Shown piece by piece: positions 54,101 through 58,230 of a stretch of 64,000 nucleotides of DNA (position 1 is the stretch's first letter; the number at the start of each line of letters is the position of its first letter). The DNA comes from Panulirus ornatus (taxonomy: Eukaryota > Arthropoda > Malacostraca > Decapoda > Palinuridae): positions 15,046,275-15,110,274 of the forward strand of contig NC_092264.1 of the NCBI RefSeq assembly GCF_036320965.1. The letters are read 5' to 3'. The notes below the pieces were generated by a model. It did no database searches. It saw nothing but the letters and a program-made list of their open reading frames with translations, and had not been told where the DNA came from. A program made the position numbers and the translations under genes.

Positions 54101-55314
54101 CAAAACACTTGCCTCTCATGATCTTTCTTCTCATGCCCAGGTGCATATGCACCAATAATCACCCACCTCTCTCCATCAACTTTCAGTTTTACCCATATTA
54201 ATCGAGAATTTACTTTCTTACATTGTATCACATACTCCCACAACTGTTTCAGGAGTATTGCTACTCCTTCCCTTGCTCTTGTCCTCTCACTAACCCCTGA
54301 CTTTACTCCCCAGACATTCCCAAACCACTCTTCCCCTTTACCCTTGAGCTTCGTTTCACTCAGAGCCAAAACATCCAGGTTCCTTTCCTCTAACATACTA
54401 CCTATCTCTCCTTTTTTCACATCTTGGTTACATCCACACACATTTAGGCACCCCACTCTGAGCCTTCGAGGAGGATGAGCACTCCCCGCGTGACTCCTTC
54501 TTCTGTTTCCCATTTTAGAAAGTTAATACAAGGAGGGGAGGATTTCTGGCCCCCCGCTCCCGTCCCCTCTAGTCGCTTTCTACGACACGCGAGGAATACG
54601 TGGGAAGTATTCTTTCACCCCTATCCCCAGGGATAATATACATATATATACACATATACACATACACACACATACACATACATACGCACATATACACACA
54701 CACACACACATACATATATATACATATGAAAAATGTAAGAAACAATTTAGAAAACTGAAACTTCTAGCTTGAAATGAATGAAAAAATGAATGTCACATAA
54801 TGGTTCAACCTCTGGCTATGGAAAAAGGAAATGTATAATTTATTTACACAAACGTCAATAGCAGTTCTCATCAATTTAACCACTGTATCAATAAGCTTCA
54901 ATGTCTAAGCTACATTTTTCTCCAATTTCACTATTTTCTTGTCAAAACACCATGTATGAAAACTATCACTCCAGTAACACAACTATAAACATTTACTTCC
55001 CCTTTAAAAAAAAAATGCAAAAGTAAGTGCACCTTATGTGCTAGAGTTTTACTCACCATGTGATTTCTTGAATCCCATAGCTTTTAATCTTTCTATGGTA
55101 GGAATAAGGAAAGCTAAGGTCTTCCCAGATCCTGTTCGAGCATGAATGAAAGTACTGGATTCTGATAATAACCGTGGAAGTGTGTGAAGCTGGATTGTAG
55201 TGAGCCGCTGGAACCCTAGAGCGATTAATGCTGCTACTGTTGCCGGCGAGCACAGGCCCTTTTCCTGCAGCCACTCGAATGTGCGATTTGTAAGGATACT
55301 TAAGCCAGCCATTC
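10141..55314 (-). CDS. DEAD-box RNA helicase gene, DDX18/Has1-like, internal part
   Basis: Minus-strand multi-exon gene. Exons in order: a 55057-55314, b 51084-51227, c 47334-47510, d 14877-15014, e 10141-10301, with duplicates a', b' and c' in unit A. All internal junctions are phase 1 and the joined protein reads continuously across motifs: GFQRLTTIQ (Q motif), [41 protein letters not shown]. Such proteins are ATP-dependent RNA helicases; Has1/DDX18 acts in the nucleolus in large-subunit rRNA maturation. That role is inferred from the exon e and d similarity only; DDX55/Spb4 is an alternative. Oddities are LLDNGS after DEAD, where LLDMGF is usual, and ILVSAT for LFSAT. The first exons (right of 55.3 kb) and motifs V and VI were not found. 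Confidence 0.8.
10302..12356. other. helicase intron between exons d and e, left part
   Basis: Mostly unrecognised AT-rich DNA. Two short fragments (about 11385-11440 and 12310-12350) share a CCCCTTTAAGGGAGTTC-like or GGGAACAGGCATCAGAGATA motif with 9788-9850 and run into ATAG-type units, suggesting an old SINE-like family. Confidence 0.4.
12362..14173 (+). mobile_element. RTE-like LINE L6 with target-site duplication
   Basis: 5'-truncated at the linker before the reverse transcriptase. Open from 12366 to 13538, ended by TAA in place of an AAA lysine codon; a second stop (TAG for Trp) lies near 13590, after which the frame is open 13599-13973. The palm motif reads [12 protein letters not shown], so the first residue of the FADD box is T-shifted as well as the protein being truncated. 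Type 1 tail, then poly(A) 14148-14173. AATCAATAT occurs at 12357-12365 and again at 14172-14180, a 9-bp target-site duplication. It sits in the helicase intron, opposite in strand to the gene. Confidence 0.93.
14181..14876. other. helicase intron, nothing recognised
   Basis: Single-copy AT-rich sequence with no convincing coding, RNA or repeat signal. Confidence 0.4.
14877..15014 (-). CDS. DEAD-box helicase exon d (motif III, SAT)
   Basis: 138-bp exon with acceptor TTTCTTTCCAG at 15015-15025 and strong donor A|GTAAGTAT at 14876. It encodes [22 protein letters not shown] and a stretch ending [12 protein letters not shown] is helicase motif III, coupling ATP hydrolysis to unwinding. The sequence after it ([14 protein letters not shown]) aligns with the linker of DDX18, which has a YVGVDDxKANATV-like pattern. 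Phase is 1 at both ends, so exon c (ending SALPQ) joins directly to EKVQKIL and exon e follows in frame. Confidence 0.88.
15057..15172. repeat. 58-59 bp tandem repeat, two copies
   Basis: CAAGACAAAGGAAAAAAA ... GAAAAGCATGTCATTAAGC occurs twice in direct orientation just upstream of exon d, with small A-run and point differences. Part of the unit (TTTTCACAAG) recurs inverted near 15500. Confidence 0.85.
15180..15673. other. helicase intron, nothing recognised
   Basis: AT-rich single-copy DNA up to the truncated end of L7. Confidence 0.4.
15674..17120 (+). mobile_element. RTE-like LINE L7, degenerate, type 2 tail
   Basis: 5'-truncated inside the RT (starts AAGAATATATGGTGTGG). Open 15687-16337, then deletions near 16305-16330 and 16650 break the frame. 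The RT box reads [10 protein letters not shown]. The long tail occupies about 16750-17120, with first core near 16850 and terminal hairpin near 17090. It ends in A-rich AAAATACATAAACATAAATA. Confidence 0.9.
17140..17528. other. single-copy intronic spacer
   Basis: No recognisable feature between L7 and L8. Confidence 0.4.
17529..18808 (+). mobile_element. RTE-like LINE L8, type 1 tail
   Basis: 5'-truncated at the AYDRVDR motif of the reverse transcriptase, otherwise well preserved to the type 1 tail (18660-18790) and an A-rich end. It is followed tail-to-tail by S2 copy b. Confidence 0.92.
17587..18609 (+). CDS. RTE-like LINE RT C-terminal part (340 aa)
   Basis: Single open frame from [14 protein letters not shown] through [42 protein letters not shown] and the [14 protein letters not shown] region to VVYRG and stop. 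The N-terminal endonuclease and RT fingers are absent. One R-to-W change sits at the normally conserved LRQGC motif. A relic of a recent insertion rather than a functional gene. Confidence 0.88.
   Translation: MGGKLLEAVKSFYRGCKACVRVGREESDWFSVYVGLWQGCVMSPWLFNLFMDGVVREVNARVLERGASMKSVGDERAWEVSQLLFADDTALVADSCEKLQKLVTEFGKVCGRRKLRVNVNKSKVIRYSRVEGQVNWEVSLNGEKLEEVKCFRYLGVDLAADGTMEAEVDHRVGEGAKILGALKNVWKSRTLSRKAKMGMFEGIVVPTMLYGCEAWAMDRVVRRRMDVLEMRCLRTMCGVRWFDRVSNVMVREMCGNKKSVVERAEEGVLKWFGHMERMSEERLTKRIYVSEVEGTRRRGRPNWRWKDGVKKILCDRGLNMQEGERRAWNRVNWSDVVYRG
18815..19063 (-). mobile_element. S2 non-autonomous element, copy b
   Basis: Same organisation as copy a: plus-strand hairpin tail TTCGCCATTTCCCGCATTAG at its left end, a long A run at 18931-18966, and the head with GAGGGGAGGATTTCCAGCCC and CGCCTTCTACGACACGC at its right end. 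The left boundary of the large duplication falls at the right edge of its A run. Confidence 0.75.
19074..20056 (+). mobile_element. RTE-like LINE endonuclease fragment L9a
   Basis: Frames 19080-19430 and 19617-19850 encode the middle of an apurinic-type endonuclease ([34 protein letters not shown]), then the linker region. There are frameshifts near 19425 and 19850, an internal deletion near 19955, and a second short endonuclease piece (AATACCTGG-type) at 20014-20056. Both protein and element are dead. Confidence 0.88.
20058..20293 (-). mobile_element. S2 non-autonomous element, copy c
   Basis: Complete S2 with a much shorter internal A run (20182-20190), ending ATCCCAGGGATAATATA at its 5' head (right side). 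It is flanked on both sides by ATATACATAAGT, probably a target-site duplication or a repeat from the interrupted LINE. Confidence 0.75.
20334..21961 (+). mobile_element. RTE-like LINE L9b with type 1 tail and poly(A)
   Basis: Starts in the linker/RT fingers. The frame 20359-21660 (433 codons) covers all RT motifs, with [28 protein letters not shown] and [12 protein letters not shown]. It is ended by a TAG replacing Trp in RxNWRW near the C-terminus. The tail at 21820-21946 is followed by poly(A) 21947-21961, and L10 starts immediately after in the same orientation. Confidence 0.92.
21963..24731 (+). mobile_element. RTE-like LINE L10, degenerate, type 2 tail
   Basis: Begins inside the endonuclease ([12 protein letters not shown], LDYILIDR), then linker and RT. 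Frames 22015-22887, 22904-23332 and 23611-23922 are broken by indels and stops: TGA in FYRG at 23330, TAG at 23522. The long tail (24360-24731) carries two core copies, the second altered (CTAGCTAACACGGGAGACAAC). One of the two longest copies, probably an older insertion. Confidence 0.9.
24732..24808 (-). mobile_element. inverted LINE tail forming a hairpin with L10 tail
   Basis: GAAAGAATGGCCCAACCCAC and the following CA/TA-rich stretch are the reverse complement of L10's tail at about 24603-24689, leaving a 43-base loop that holds the GC core. (TA)n and T run follow at 24809-24851. Confidence 0.8.
24852..25128 (-). mobile_element. LINE 3' tail fragment present only in unit A
   Basis: Minus-strand type 1 tail plus the last few dozen codons' worth of 3' coding sequence, ending at CACACAAAATCT and (TA)n (25129-25175). 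The equivalent place in unit B (43717-43758) has only (TA)n and a T run. Confidence 0.85.
25184..26547 (-). mobile_element. RTE-like LINE L11 (unit A)
   Basis: Tail at 25184-25320. C-terminal frame 25364-26296 (310 codons, [12 protein letters not shown] present) ends upstream at a 7-bp deletion in the LRQGC region. A further fragment 26434-26547 has the stop-bearing variant FMDME*. Truncated at CGFRSGRG by (TA)n 26548-26580. Confidence 0.9.
26606..28474 (-). mobile_element. RTE-like LINE L12 (unit A)
   Basis: Tail adjacent to a T run at 26581-26605. The coding frame is broken near 27290 (frameshift after EGAKIFGS) and near 27705 (7-bp deletion absent from the unit B copy). The upstream frame 27690-28474 holds [13 protein letters not shown] to AVTSFYRG. 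It is fused at its 5' end to a piece of type 2 tail (28475-28660). Confidence 0.9.
28475..28660 (-). mobile_element. LINE type 2 tail fragment (unit A)
   Basis: Reverse of the first part of the long tail: CACACATGAAATGAC, a core-like GCGCGTGAGGTAGCGCTA, GACAACAAAGGCCACATTCG, and CAGTCTCTAGCTGTCGTG, ending in TA repeats. No coding part. Confidence 0.82.
28770..28946 (-). CDS. DEAD-box helicase exon c', duplicate in unit A
   Basis: Same 177-bp exon as 47334-47510, with intact splice sites and reading frame ([18 protein letters not shown]). If the duplication is real, this is the exon c that directly precedes exon d. Outside the indel-rich zone it appears identical to its twin. Confidence 0.85.
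29241..30103 (+). mobile_element. Tigger/pogo-like DNA transposon remnant (unit A)
   Basis: Lower-quality twin of 47807-48669, with two one-base deletions (near 29867 and 29960) that break the longest open stretch. See the unit B copy for motifs. Confidence 0.72.
30128..30649 (-). mobile_element. RTE-like LINE endonuclease fragment (unit A)
   Basis: Minus-strand N-terminal endonuclease: [36 protein letters not shown] and, in another frame, [16 protein letters not shown]. Interrupted by TGA and frameshifts. It meets an oppositely oriented endonuclease piece at 30651. Confidence 0.85.
30651..31315 (+). mobile_element. Old RTE-like endonuclease remnants (unit A)
   Basis: 30651-30775 is a recent-looking piece ([18 protein letters not shown], then a stop). 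30780-31315 is a much more diverged copy of the same domain, recognisable by [21 protein letters not shown] and [13 protein letters not shown] signatures in shifting frames. Confidence 0.7.
31321..31984. repeat. 332-bp tandem repeat x2 (unit A)
   Basis: Two head-to-tail copies (31321-31652, 31653-31984), each starting ACCATAATCTTAGCCC and ending CCTCACCATCTCTGT, with no difference noticed. It gives open frames on both strands, but none resembles a known protein. Confidence 0.93.
31985..32516. other. helicase intron, nothing recognised
   Basis: Single-copy within each unit; no coding, RNA or repeat signal recognised. Twin at 50552-51083. Confidence 0.4.
32517..32657 (-). pseudogene. helicase exon b', indel-damaged duplicate
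   Basis: Twin of 51084-51227 but 141 instead of 144 bp. Three separate single-base deletions shift the frame between [11 protein letters not shown] and [10 protein letters not shown], so the segment with the GG motif is replaced by out-of-frame residues; the frame is restored after the third deletion. The pattern suits sequencing error or very recent decay. Confidence 0.82.
32757..36034 (-). mobile_element. RTE-like LINE L13', near full length, indel-rich (unit A)
   Basis: Twin of L13 (51331-54640) but broken by many one-base deletions and insertions throughout, so only short frames remain (33181-33576, 33551-33778, 34334-34522, 34893-35075). Domain order is endonuclease, linker, RT, C-terminal region, tail as in L13. 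A CA/TA microsatellite follows at 36035-36121. Confidence 0.9.
36447..36699 (-). pseudogene. helicase exon a', indel-damaged duplicate
   Basis: Twin of 55057-55314, net five bases shorter, with several single-base changes. The frame is lost after MAGL, regained around [10 protein letters not shown], and the Walker A box reads ARTDLGRT instead of ARTGSGKT, so the ATP-binding loop is destroyed. Splice sites persist. Confidence 0.82.
36700..37439. other. helicase upstream sequence, indel-rich copy
   Basis: Twin of 55315-56039; no exon recognised in either copy. Confidence 0.4.
37440..37860 (+). mobile_element. possible piggyBac-like remnant (unit A)
   Basis: Damaged twin of 56040-56470. The only recognisable shared strings are [12 protein letters not shown] and the following Phe-rich stretch. 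The duplication junction (poly(A) 37863-37885) follows. Confidence 0.3.
37886..37982 (-). mobile_element. S2 head fragment at the duplication junction
   Basis: Only the 5' head of S2 (GAGGGGAGGATTTTCCAGCC, CGCCTTCTACGACACGC) is present. Its tail is replaced by the poly(A) and the unit A end. Confidence 0.78.
37993..38973 (+). mobile_element. RTE-like LINE endonuclease fragment L9a' (unit B)
   Basis: Twin of 19074-20056 with extra single-base indels; frames 38033-38314 and 38428-38670 carry [13 protein letters not shown] and [11 protein letters not shown]. Confidence 0.87.
38974..39208 (-). mobile_element. S2 non-autonomous element (unit B)
   Basis: Indel-bearing twin of 20058-20293. Confidence 0.73.
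39249..40870 (+). mobile_element. RTE-like LINE L9b' (unit B)
   Basis: Twin of 20334-21961. The fingers are broken by deletions before 39500; the frame 39512-40582 is open. A one-base deletion at about 40567 replaces the TAG seen in unit A. Type 1 tail, then poly(A) 40856-40870. Confidence 0.92.
40871..43640 (+). mobile_element. RTE-like LINE L10' (unit B)
   Basis: Twin of 21963-24731 with the same stops and frameshifts and only scattered substitutions (for example G for A near 41641). Long tail ending in the altered core. Confidence 0.9.
43641..43716 (-). mobile_element. inverted LINE tail forming a hairpin with L10' tail
   Basis: Twin of 24732-24808. Here (TA)n 43717-43751 leads directly to L11', without the extra tail fragment of unit A. 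Confidence 0.8.
43759..45121 (-). mobile_element. RTE-like LINE L11' (unit B)
   Basis: Twin of L11: C-terminal frame 43938-44870, same 7-bp deletion before the RQGC motif, and the same stop-bearing FMDME* variant near 45005. Confidence 0.9.
45163..47037 (-). mobile_element. RTE-like LINE L12' (unit B)
   Basis: Twin of L12 without the 7-bp deletion. The T run 45137-45162 is its A tail. C-terminal frame 45347-45889 and main RT frame 45768-47037 overlap at a frameshift near 45830. The 5' end is fused to the tail fragment at 47038-47222. Confidence 0.92.
45768..47078 (-). CDS. RTE-like LINE reverse transcriptase (436 aa), 3' frameshift
   Basis: Reads [93 protein letters not shown] and [12 protein letters not shown], an intact RT core. 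After [12 protein letters not shown] an extra A in the EGAKI stretch shifts the frame and ends the ORF. The first ~13 residues come from the fused tail. The endonuclease is missing. Confidence 0.88.
   Translation of the reverse strand: MNYVHMYICICLCVKGVNGEVITSSGDVRRRWNEYFEGLLNVSDDRVADIGCLGRGGVQSERVRENDLVNREEVVKALRKMKAGKAAGLDGIAVEFIKKGGDCIVDWLVRLFNVCMTHGEVPEDWRNACIVPLYKGKGDKSECSNYRGISLLSIPGKLYGRVLIERVKACTEHQIGEEQCGFRSGRGCVDQVFALKNVCEKYLEKQMDLYVAFMDLEKAYDRVDRDALWKVLRIYGVGGKLLEAVKSFYRGCKACVRVGREESDWFSVNVGLRQGCVMSPWLFNLFMDGVVREVNARVLERGASMKSVGDERAWEVSQLLFADDTALVADSCEKLKKLVTEFGKVCGRRKLRVNVNKSKVIRYSRVEGQVNWEVSLNGEKLEEVKCFRYLGVDLSADGTMEAEVDHRVGEGAKIFGSLEKCVEVENIIPESKNGYV
47038..47222 (-). mobile_element. 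LINE type 2 tail fragment (unit B)
   Basis: Twin of 28475-28660. Confidence 0.8.
47334..47510 (-). CDS. DEAD-box helicase exon c (motifs Ib and II)
   Basis: 177 bp, acceptor TTGAACAG at 47511-47518, donor CAAG|GTATCA at 47333. It encodes [17 protein letters not shown], then [17 protein letters not shown] and [13 protein letters not shown] contacts RNA; DEAD binds magnesium and hydrolyses ATP. The residues after DEADRLLD differ from the usual MGF, suggesting a divergent member. Phase 1 at both ends. Confidence 0.92.
47807..48669 (+). mobile_element. Tigger/pogo-like DNA transposon remnant (unit B)
   Basis: Plus-strand decayed transposase. Around 48240-48370 the frame reads a helix-rich DNA-binding region with [20 protein letters not shown] and [11 protein letters not shown], with TGA and TAG at expected Trp and Lys codons. 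Then 48387-48602 reads [20 protein letters not shown] and [17 protein letters not shown], followed by EKTASGFK. This order (WF..F.KR, GEA, Q(I/V)FN(A/V)DE) is that of CENP-B/Tigger DDE transposases, where D of VDE is catalytic. The left flank (ACACTTCTCAATTTATGC near 47817) may be the terminal-repeat end. The catalytic domain is cut by the LINE fragment at 48694. Confidence 0.75.
48694..49216 (-). mobile_element. RTE-like LINE endonuclease fragment (unit B)
   Basis: Twin of 30128-30649; endonuclease motifs [15 protein letters not shown] and DDLNPKVSN, with stops. Confidence 0.85.
49219..49880 (+). mobile_element. Old RTE-like endonuclease remnants (unit B)
   Basis: Twin of 30651-31315, head-to-head with the preceding fragment. 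Confidence 0.7.
49888..50551. repeat. 332-bp tandem repeat x2 (unit B)
   Basis: Twin of 31321-31984 (copies 49888-50219 and 50220-50551). Confidence 0.93.
51084..51227 (-). CDS. DEAD-box helicase exon b (motif Ia, GG)
   Basis: 144 bp, acceptor ATAACAG at 51228-51234, donor GAGG|GTAATA at 51083. It encodes [18 protein letters not shown], then [10 protein letters not shown] and [21 protein letters not shown] and GG line the RNA path in RecA domain 1. It starts by completing the codon left by exon a (G) and ends with the first base of the codon completed in exon c. Confidence 0.92.
51736..52542 (-). CDS. LINE L13 RT C-terminal part after the stop (268 aa)
   Basis: Same frame as the preceding segment: [60 protein letters not shown]. 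It is frameshifted at NKKG (family [12 protein letters not shown]). The C-terminus continues at 51521-51739 in another frame ([37 protein letters not shown]). Confidence 0.88.
   Translation of the reverse strand: MGGKLLEAVKSFYRGCKACVRVGREESDWFSVNVGLRQGCVMSPWLFNLFMDGVVREVNARVLERGASMKSVGDERAWEVSQLLFADDTALVADSCEKLQKLVTEFGKVCGRRKLRVNVNKSKVIRYSRVEGQVNWEVSLNGEKLEEVKCFRYLGVDLAADGTMEAEVDHRVGEGAKILGALKNVWKSRTISRKAKMGMFEGIVVPTMLYGCEAWAMDRVVRRRMDVLEMRCLRTMCGVRWFDRVSNVRVREMCGNKKGWFREQKRVF
52597..54513 (-). CDS. RTE-like LINE endonuclease plus RT fingers (638 aa, premature stop)
   Basis: Starts [11 protein letters not shown]. Residues ~20-260 form an apurinic/apyrimidinic-type endonuclease: [25 protein letters not shown] (catalytic E), [31 protein letters not shown] (catalytic D and N), [10 protein letters not shown] and [10 protein letters not shown] (catalytic SDH). 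A basic linker follows, then RT motifs [26 protein letters not shown] and [14 protein letters not shown]. It ends at FMDME* where AAG (Lys of EKAYDRV) is TAG. The rest of the RT continues in the same frame (52542 to about 51760). The endonuclease nicks the target and the RT copies element RNA from the nick. All visible endonuclease residues are intact. Confidence 0.92.
   Translation of the reverse strand: MGNRRRSHAGSAHPPRRLRVGCLNVCGCNQDVKKGEIGSMLEERNLDVLALSETKLKGKGEEWFGNVWGVKSGVSERTRAREGVAILLKQLWEYVIQCKKVNSRLIWVKLKVDGERWVIIGAYAPGHEKKDHERQVFWEQLNECVSGFDARDRVIVMGDLNAKVSNVAVEGIIGIHGVFSVVNGNGEELVDLCAEKGLMIGNTWFKKRNIHKYTYVSRRDGQRALLDYVLIDRHAKERLLDGNVLRGATGGMSDHYLVEAKVKICMGFQKGRVNVGVKRVVRVSELGKETCVRKYQERLSTEWKKVRTMEVRGVGEEWDVFRESVMDCAKDACGMRRVGGGLIRKGSEWWDEEVRVLVKEKREAFGRFLQGKNAIEWEMYKRKRQEVKRKVQEVKKRANESWGERVSLNFRENKKMFWKEVNKVRKTREQMGTSVKGANGEVITSSGDVRRRWSEYFEGLLNVFDDRVADIGCFGRGGVQSERVRENDLVNREEVVKALQKMKAGKAAGLDGIAVEFIKKGGDCIVDWLVRLFDVCMTHGKVPEDWRNACIVPLYKGKGDKSECSNYRGISLLSIPGKLYGRVLIERVKACTEHQIGEEQCGFRSGRGCVDQVFALKNVCEKYLEKQMDLYVAFMDME
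54641..54727. repeat. CA/TA compound microsatellite
   Basis: ACACATA-type units directly upstream of the L13 5' end; twin at 36035-36121. Confidence 0.9.
55057..55314 (-). CDS. DEAD-box helicase exon a (Q motif, Walker A)
   Basis: 258 bp, acceptor TTGATTACAG at 55315-55324, donor CATG|GTGAGT at 55056. It encodes [35 protein letters not shown] (Q motif, adenine recognition) and [19 protein letters not shown] (P-loop). Phase 1 at both ends, so an upstream exon must exist; none was recognised between 55.3 and 58.5 kb. Confidence 0.92.
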
Positions 55315-55324
55315 CTGTAATCAA

Positions 55325-56039
55325 TATGAAGCACACAAGGAAAAAATCCAATAATTTTTGCCAATGCACAAAATCACTAAAACATACACAGCACATGAAA
55401 ATAACATGCATTATTTACCTTCACCAAGTGACTGTGAATCACGTAAATTATTTGTGTGCTAGTTTAGGCACTGGTAAGAGAGATGGGTGGTTTATGGGGA
55501 ATAGGATGTTGTTTTTTATAAGGTGCAGAGGGTATGCTGTGGTCTGCTGCCATTGTAATGACGGATACACTGCCTCAATTCAAAGTAATCAAGCAAGACA
55601 ATGAATATTCCTAATGAATTATATGAACAGAATATAAAATACAAAATAATAAGATGCATGAAAAATTTACAAAGATCAATAAACTGTATGGTATAAGCTT
55701 TCCAAAATCTAAAAATGTACAGTACTAAATCTACAGTAATTACTTCACTTTGTGATACTTCGGAACTTGTTATGATGTATGTGAAAGCTGCAAAAGGTGA
55801 ACACCAATGTACCATTTCTTTGTCTGAAATGAATATAAACAAACCTGAATATAGTTTTCAGTACAGAAAACCTTATATGGAAACCAAATGAATTTCTTTG
55901 AAAGTCTGAAAAGTTCATCCAGGCTTTTGAAGTTGTCAAATTTTGTATTACTGAATATTTCATGGAACATTTCCGAATGATCCTAGATTGATGCCATCTT
56001 TGCAAGTGCTGTTAATGGCGATAAGCAGGATTTGATGAG
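55325..56039. other. helicase intron, nothing recognised
   Basis: Single-copy within the unit; open frames on both strands have no recognisable motif. Confidence 0.4.
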
Positions 56040-56470
56040 GGTGAGGTATCACAATTCTCCATCACCACTGTAAGAACACTATCCTCTCACAGTCTGCCCC
56101 ATGCAGGTGATGAATTCACTGTCATCGGGAGGAAATCACCCAGATAAGGACTGTACGTAGTGCATACCTACCCACTCAATACCCCTACTTACTAAGCATA
56201 AAGGGGGAGGAATGATGTCTACATTGTGCCGCAAGTATGAAATTTGATGACTACCTGAATGTTCAGGACTGTGTAATATATACAGGAGCCACTATAGATA
56301 CAAAAGAGTTCACCTCTACCCAGCATTCCAAGAGAAGGGATATTCCCCTATGCCCCAAGCTTGCCTCCTTACAATTTTTCTTTTTCAAGTGGAGGTGGGA
56401 AAGGAAGCTTCTAACAAGAGCAAAGTCTTTGACTATATCTTTCTCTCTGACACCATACTGCTAAAATCAA
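56040..56470 (+). mobile_element. possible piggyBac-like transposase remnant (unit B)
   Basis: The frame 56237-56464 begins MKFDDYLNVQDCVIYTGATI. The Y..N...IYTG pattern preceded by a C/A-rich strand resembles the signature around the second part of the piggyBac DDE domain (LCD...Y..N...YTGK). Upstream fragments are in shifted frames with stops. The resemblance is short and could be chance. Confidence 0.33.
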
Positions 56471-56482
56471 CAAAAAAAAAAA

Positions 56483-58125
56483 ACACAAGTGTGTACAATG
56501 AAAACAGCACTGGGCACTCTCTCTCTACTAAGCAGTTACTCCAGAAATTCAAAATGGATGTGTATTTTCAAATCGTGCTTAGCATTTCCTCAAAACAACT
56601 ATTTTCTATATCATCTAGAATGGCATGGACAAAAACATATCGAGGGTGTTAACATTCTGGATACGAGGAAAAATAAAGTACGAGAAAAAGAATAAAGAGA
56701 TTAATAAGAGCTCCTCAGATAATATAAGACTGACTCTTCAAGGTGGAAAGGTTATACGAAGAGGAAAAGAAAAATAAAGAAGAGAATTATAGAGTTTTAA
56801 TATTCAAGGAGATATCATAATAATCAGTCCCTGTGAAGCTGGTCTCGATACACAAACCAAGGGAGGCAGCGGCAAACCATGTGGCAGGGAGACATGGAAA
56901 CAGTTCAGAGAAACAATGGCTGAAATATGACTTAAAGAATGGAAAGAAGGCAGATAGTAGGATAATTCATAAGGCATAAGATTTCTAATTACACTCTAGC
57001 AAAGACAGAGGAGGAAGAGTCATCCCTTATATGCATACTCCTAGTGCCGTCTCGCACAACTTTTAAATAGTATCAAAATTTGCTCTAGGCACATATAGTC
57101 AAACAAACATTTCATTTGCCCTACCAATTTAATACATTTTATTTACCCTACCAATTTAATGACTTTTCTCACTCCAATGTGGTCTGTAAACACCATAGCC
57201 CATATCATCAATACTCCAAAGTCTTTTTCTTGACTAATAACTCCAAAATTATTACCAAACACCATTTCATCTATTTGTACATTATCATGACCAAAAAGCA
57301 ACATCATACGTTAATCAGAAGTACATTCTAATTTCCATAAGTTTAACCACGTCTTTCATTACTCACAATAGATCGTCTCAGAGTATACGAGCACATCTAT
57401 ACGTACTTCACCTATTTCATTAAATCCATATTTTTCTTGACATTCACAGCACTTACTGCTAATATATATAATGACCGAAATCTGATCCCTAATATTACAG
57501 TGGGATTCAAGTTACTCCTCCAGTCCTCACGTGCAATACACATTAAACATACGAGTGACGGTCAAACTTAAACAAATGACGTCGAACTCAGATCAAAAAT
57601 CCAATATTGGTACTGAAGTCTTTGTATAACTATAGCTAAAAATATATAGAGATTTCGAGACCAAATACTTTCTATTGTCTCTTAGAAATAGAAATTACTT
57701 AAAAACGGTTAGAAAACTGTGTTGGCTTTTAGTTTTTTGATGACCTAATTTCGGTCATAGTTAGGAAAACTTAATCTAAATCTTTAAGCGAAATACACCC
57801 TATGAGGGGTCACTAATTTCGTCCCCATATCTACCAATATTGGAGACTTTTTTTTTTTCTTTTCTTGCAAATTAAGTTTAAAACATATCACATAATTTTT
57901 GAAAGAGCTGAGTAGTTTGGCCTTTGGTTCACAGTTGCTGTTTTTAATGTTTTACAGGAACATTTTATTAGATTTCTGCTTACGGTATATCAAATGTGTA
58001 TGAAGACGTGAACACTGTAATTGTAATAATGATCAAACGAAACACTTCAGGAATTACTAGTATATTTCATATAGTTAGAACTATACTGCAGAGCATCTTT
58101 ACATACGCGTAGACATTTTTCTTAC
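56483..58125. other. intergenic or helicase 5' region, nothing recognised
   Basis: AT-rich single-copy DNA between the duplication and RpS25. The helicase first exons and promoter may lie here (the genes would be head-to-head), but no exon could be placed. A weak core-like CTAGTGCCGTCTCGCAC is at about 57038. Confidence 0.4.
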
Positions 58126-58230
58126 TAGATCGCTGTTTCCCGCATTAGCGAGGTAGCGCCGGGAATAAACACAAAAGGCTGCATCCGTTCACATCCATTC
58201 TCTATCTGTCATGTGTATGCACACGTTATC
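58126..58230 (+). mobile_element. solitary hairpin-core repeat upstream of RpS25
   Basis: GATCGCTGTTTCCCGCATTA, GCGAGGTAGCGCCGGG and ATCCGTTCACATCCATTCTC are the reverse of the type 2 tail core and the sequence that precedes it. It is about 310 bp upstream of the RpS25 start and is a diverged, isolated tail piece. Confidence 0.7.

Larger units (their letters stand above)
51331..54640 (-). mobile_element. RTE-like LINE L13, near full length (about 3.3 kb)
   Basis: Best reference copy. 5' UTR 54514-54640 (reverse reads TATCCCTGGGGATAGGGG ... TGTCGTAGAAAGCGAC), ORF from 54513, type 1 tail 51331-51480 with hairpin core, ending in A/T-rich sequence. The ORF would end at 51521 but is broken by one stop (52597-52599) and one frameshift near 51760. 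It lies in the helicase intron between exons a and b, on the same strand as the gene. No clear target-site duplication was found. Confidence 0.93.
37886..56470. repeat. Large direct duplication, unit B
   Basis: About 18.6 kb corresponding to unit A. The left 1.6 kb (to about 39.5 kb) carries many single-base indels relative to 18.97-20.6 kb; the rest is clean and gives intact helicase exons. The right end coincides with an A run at about 56470-56482. Confidence 0.95.
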
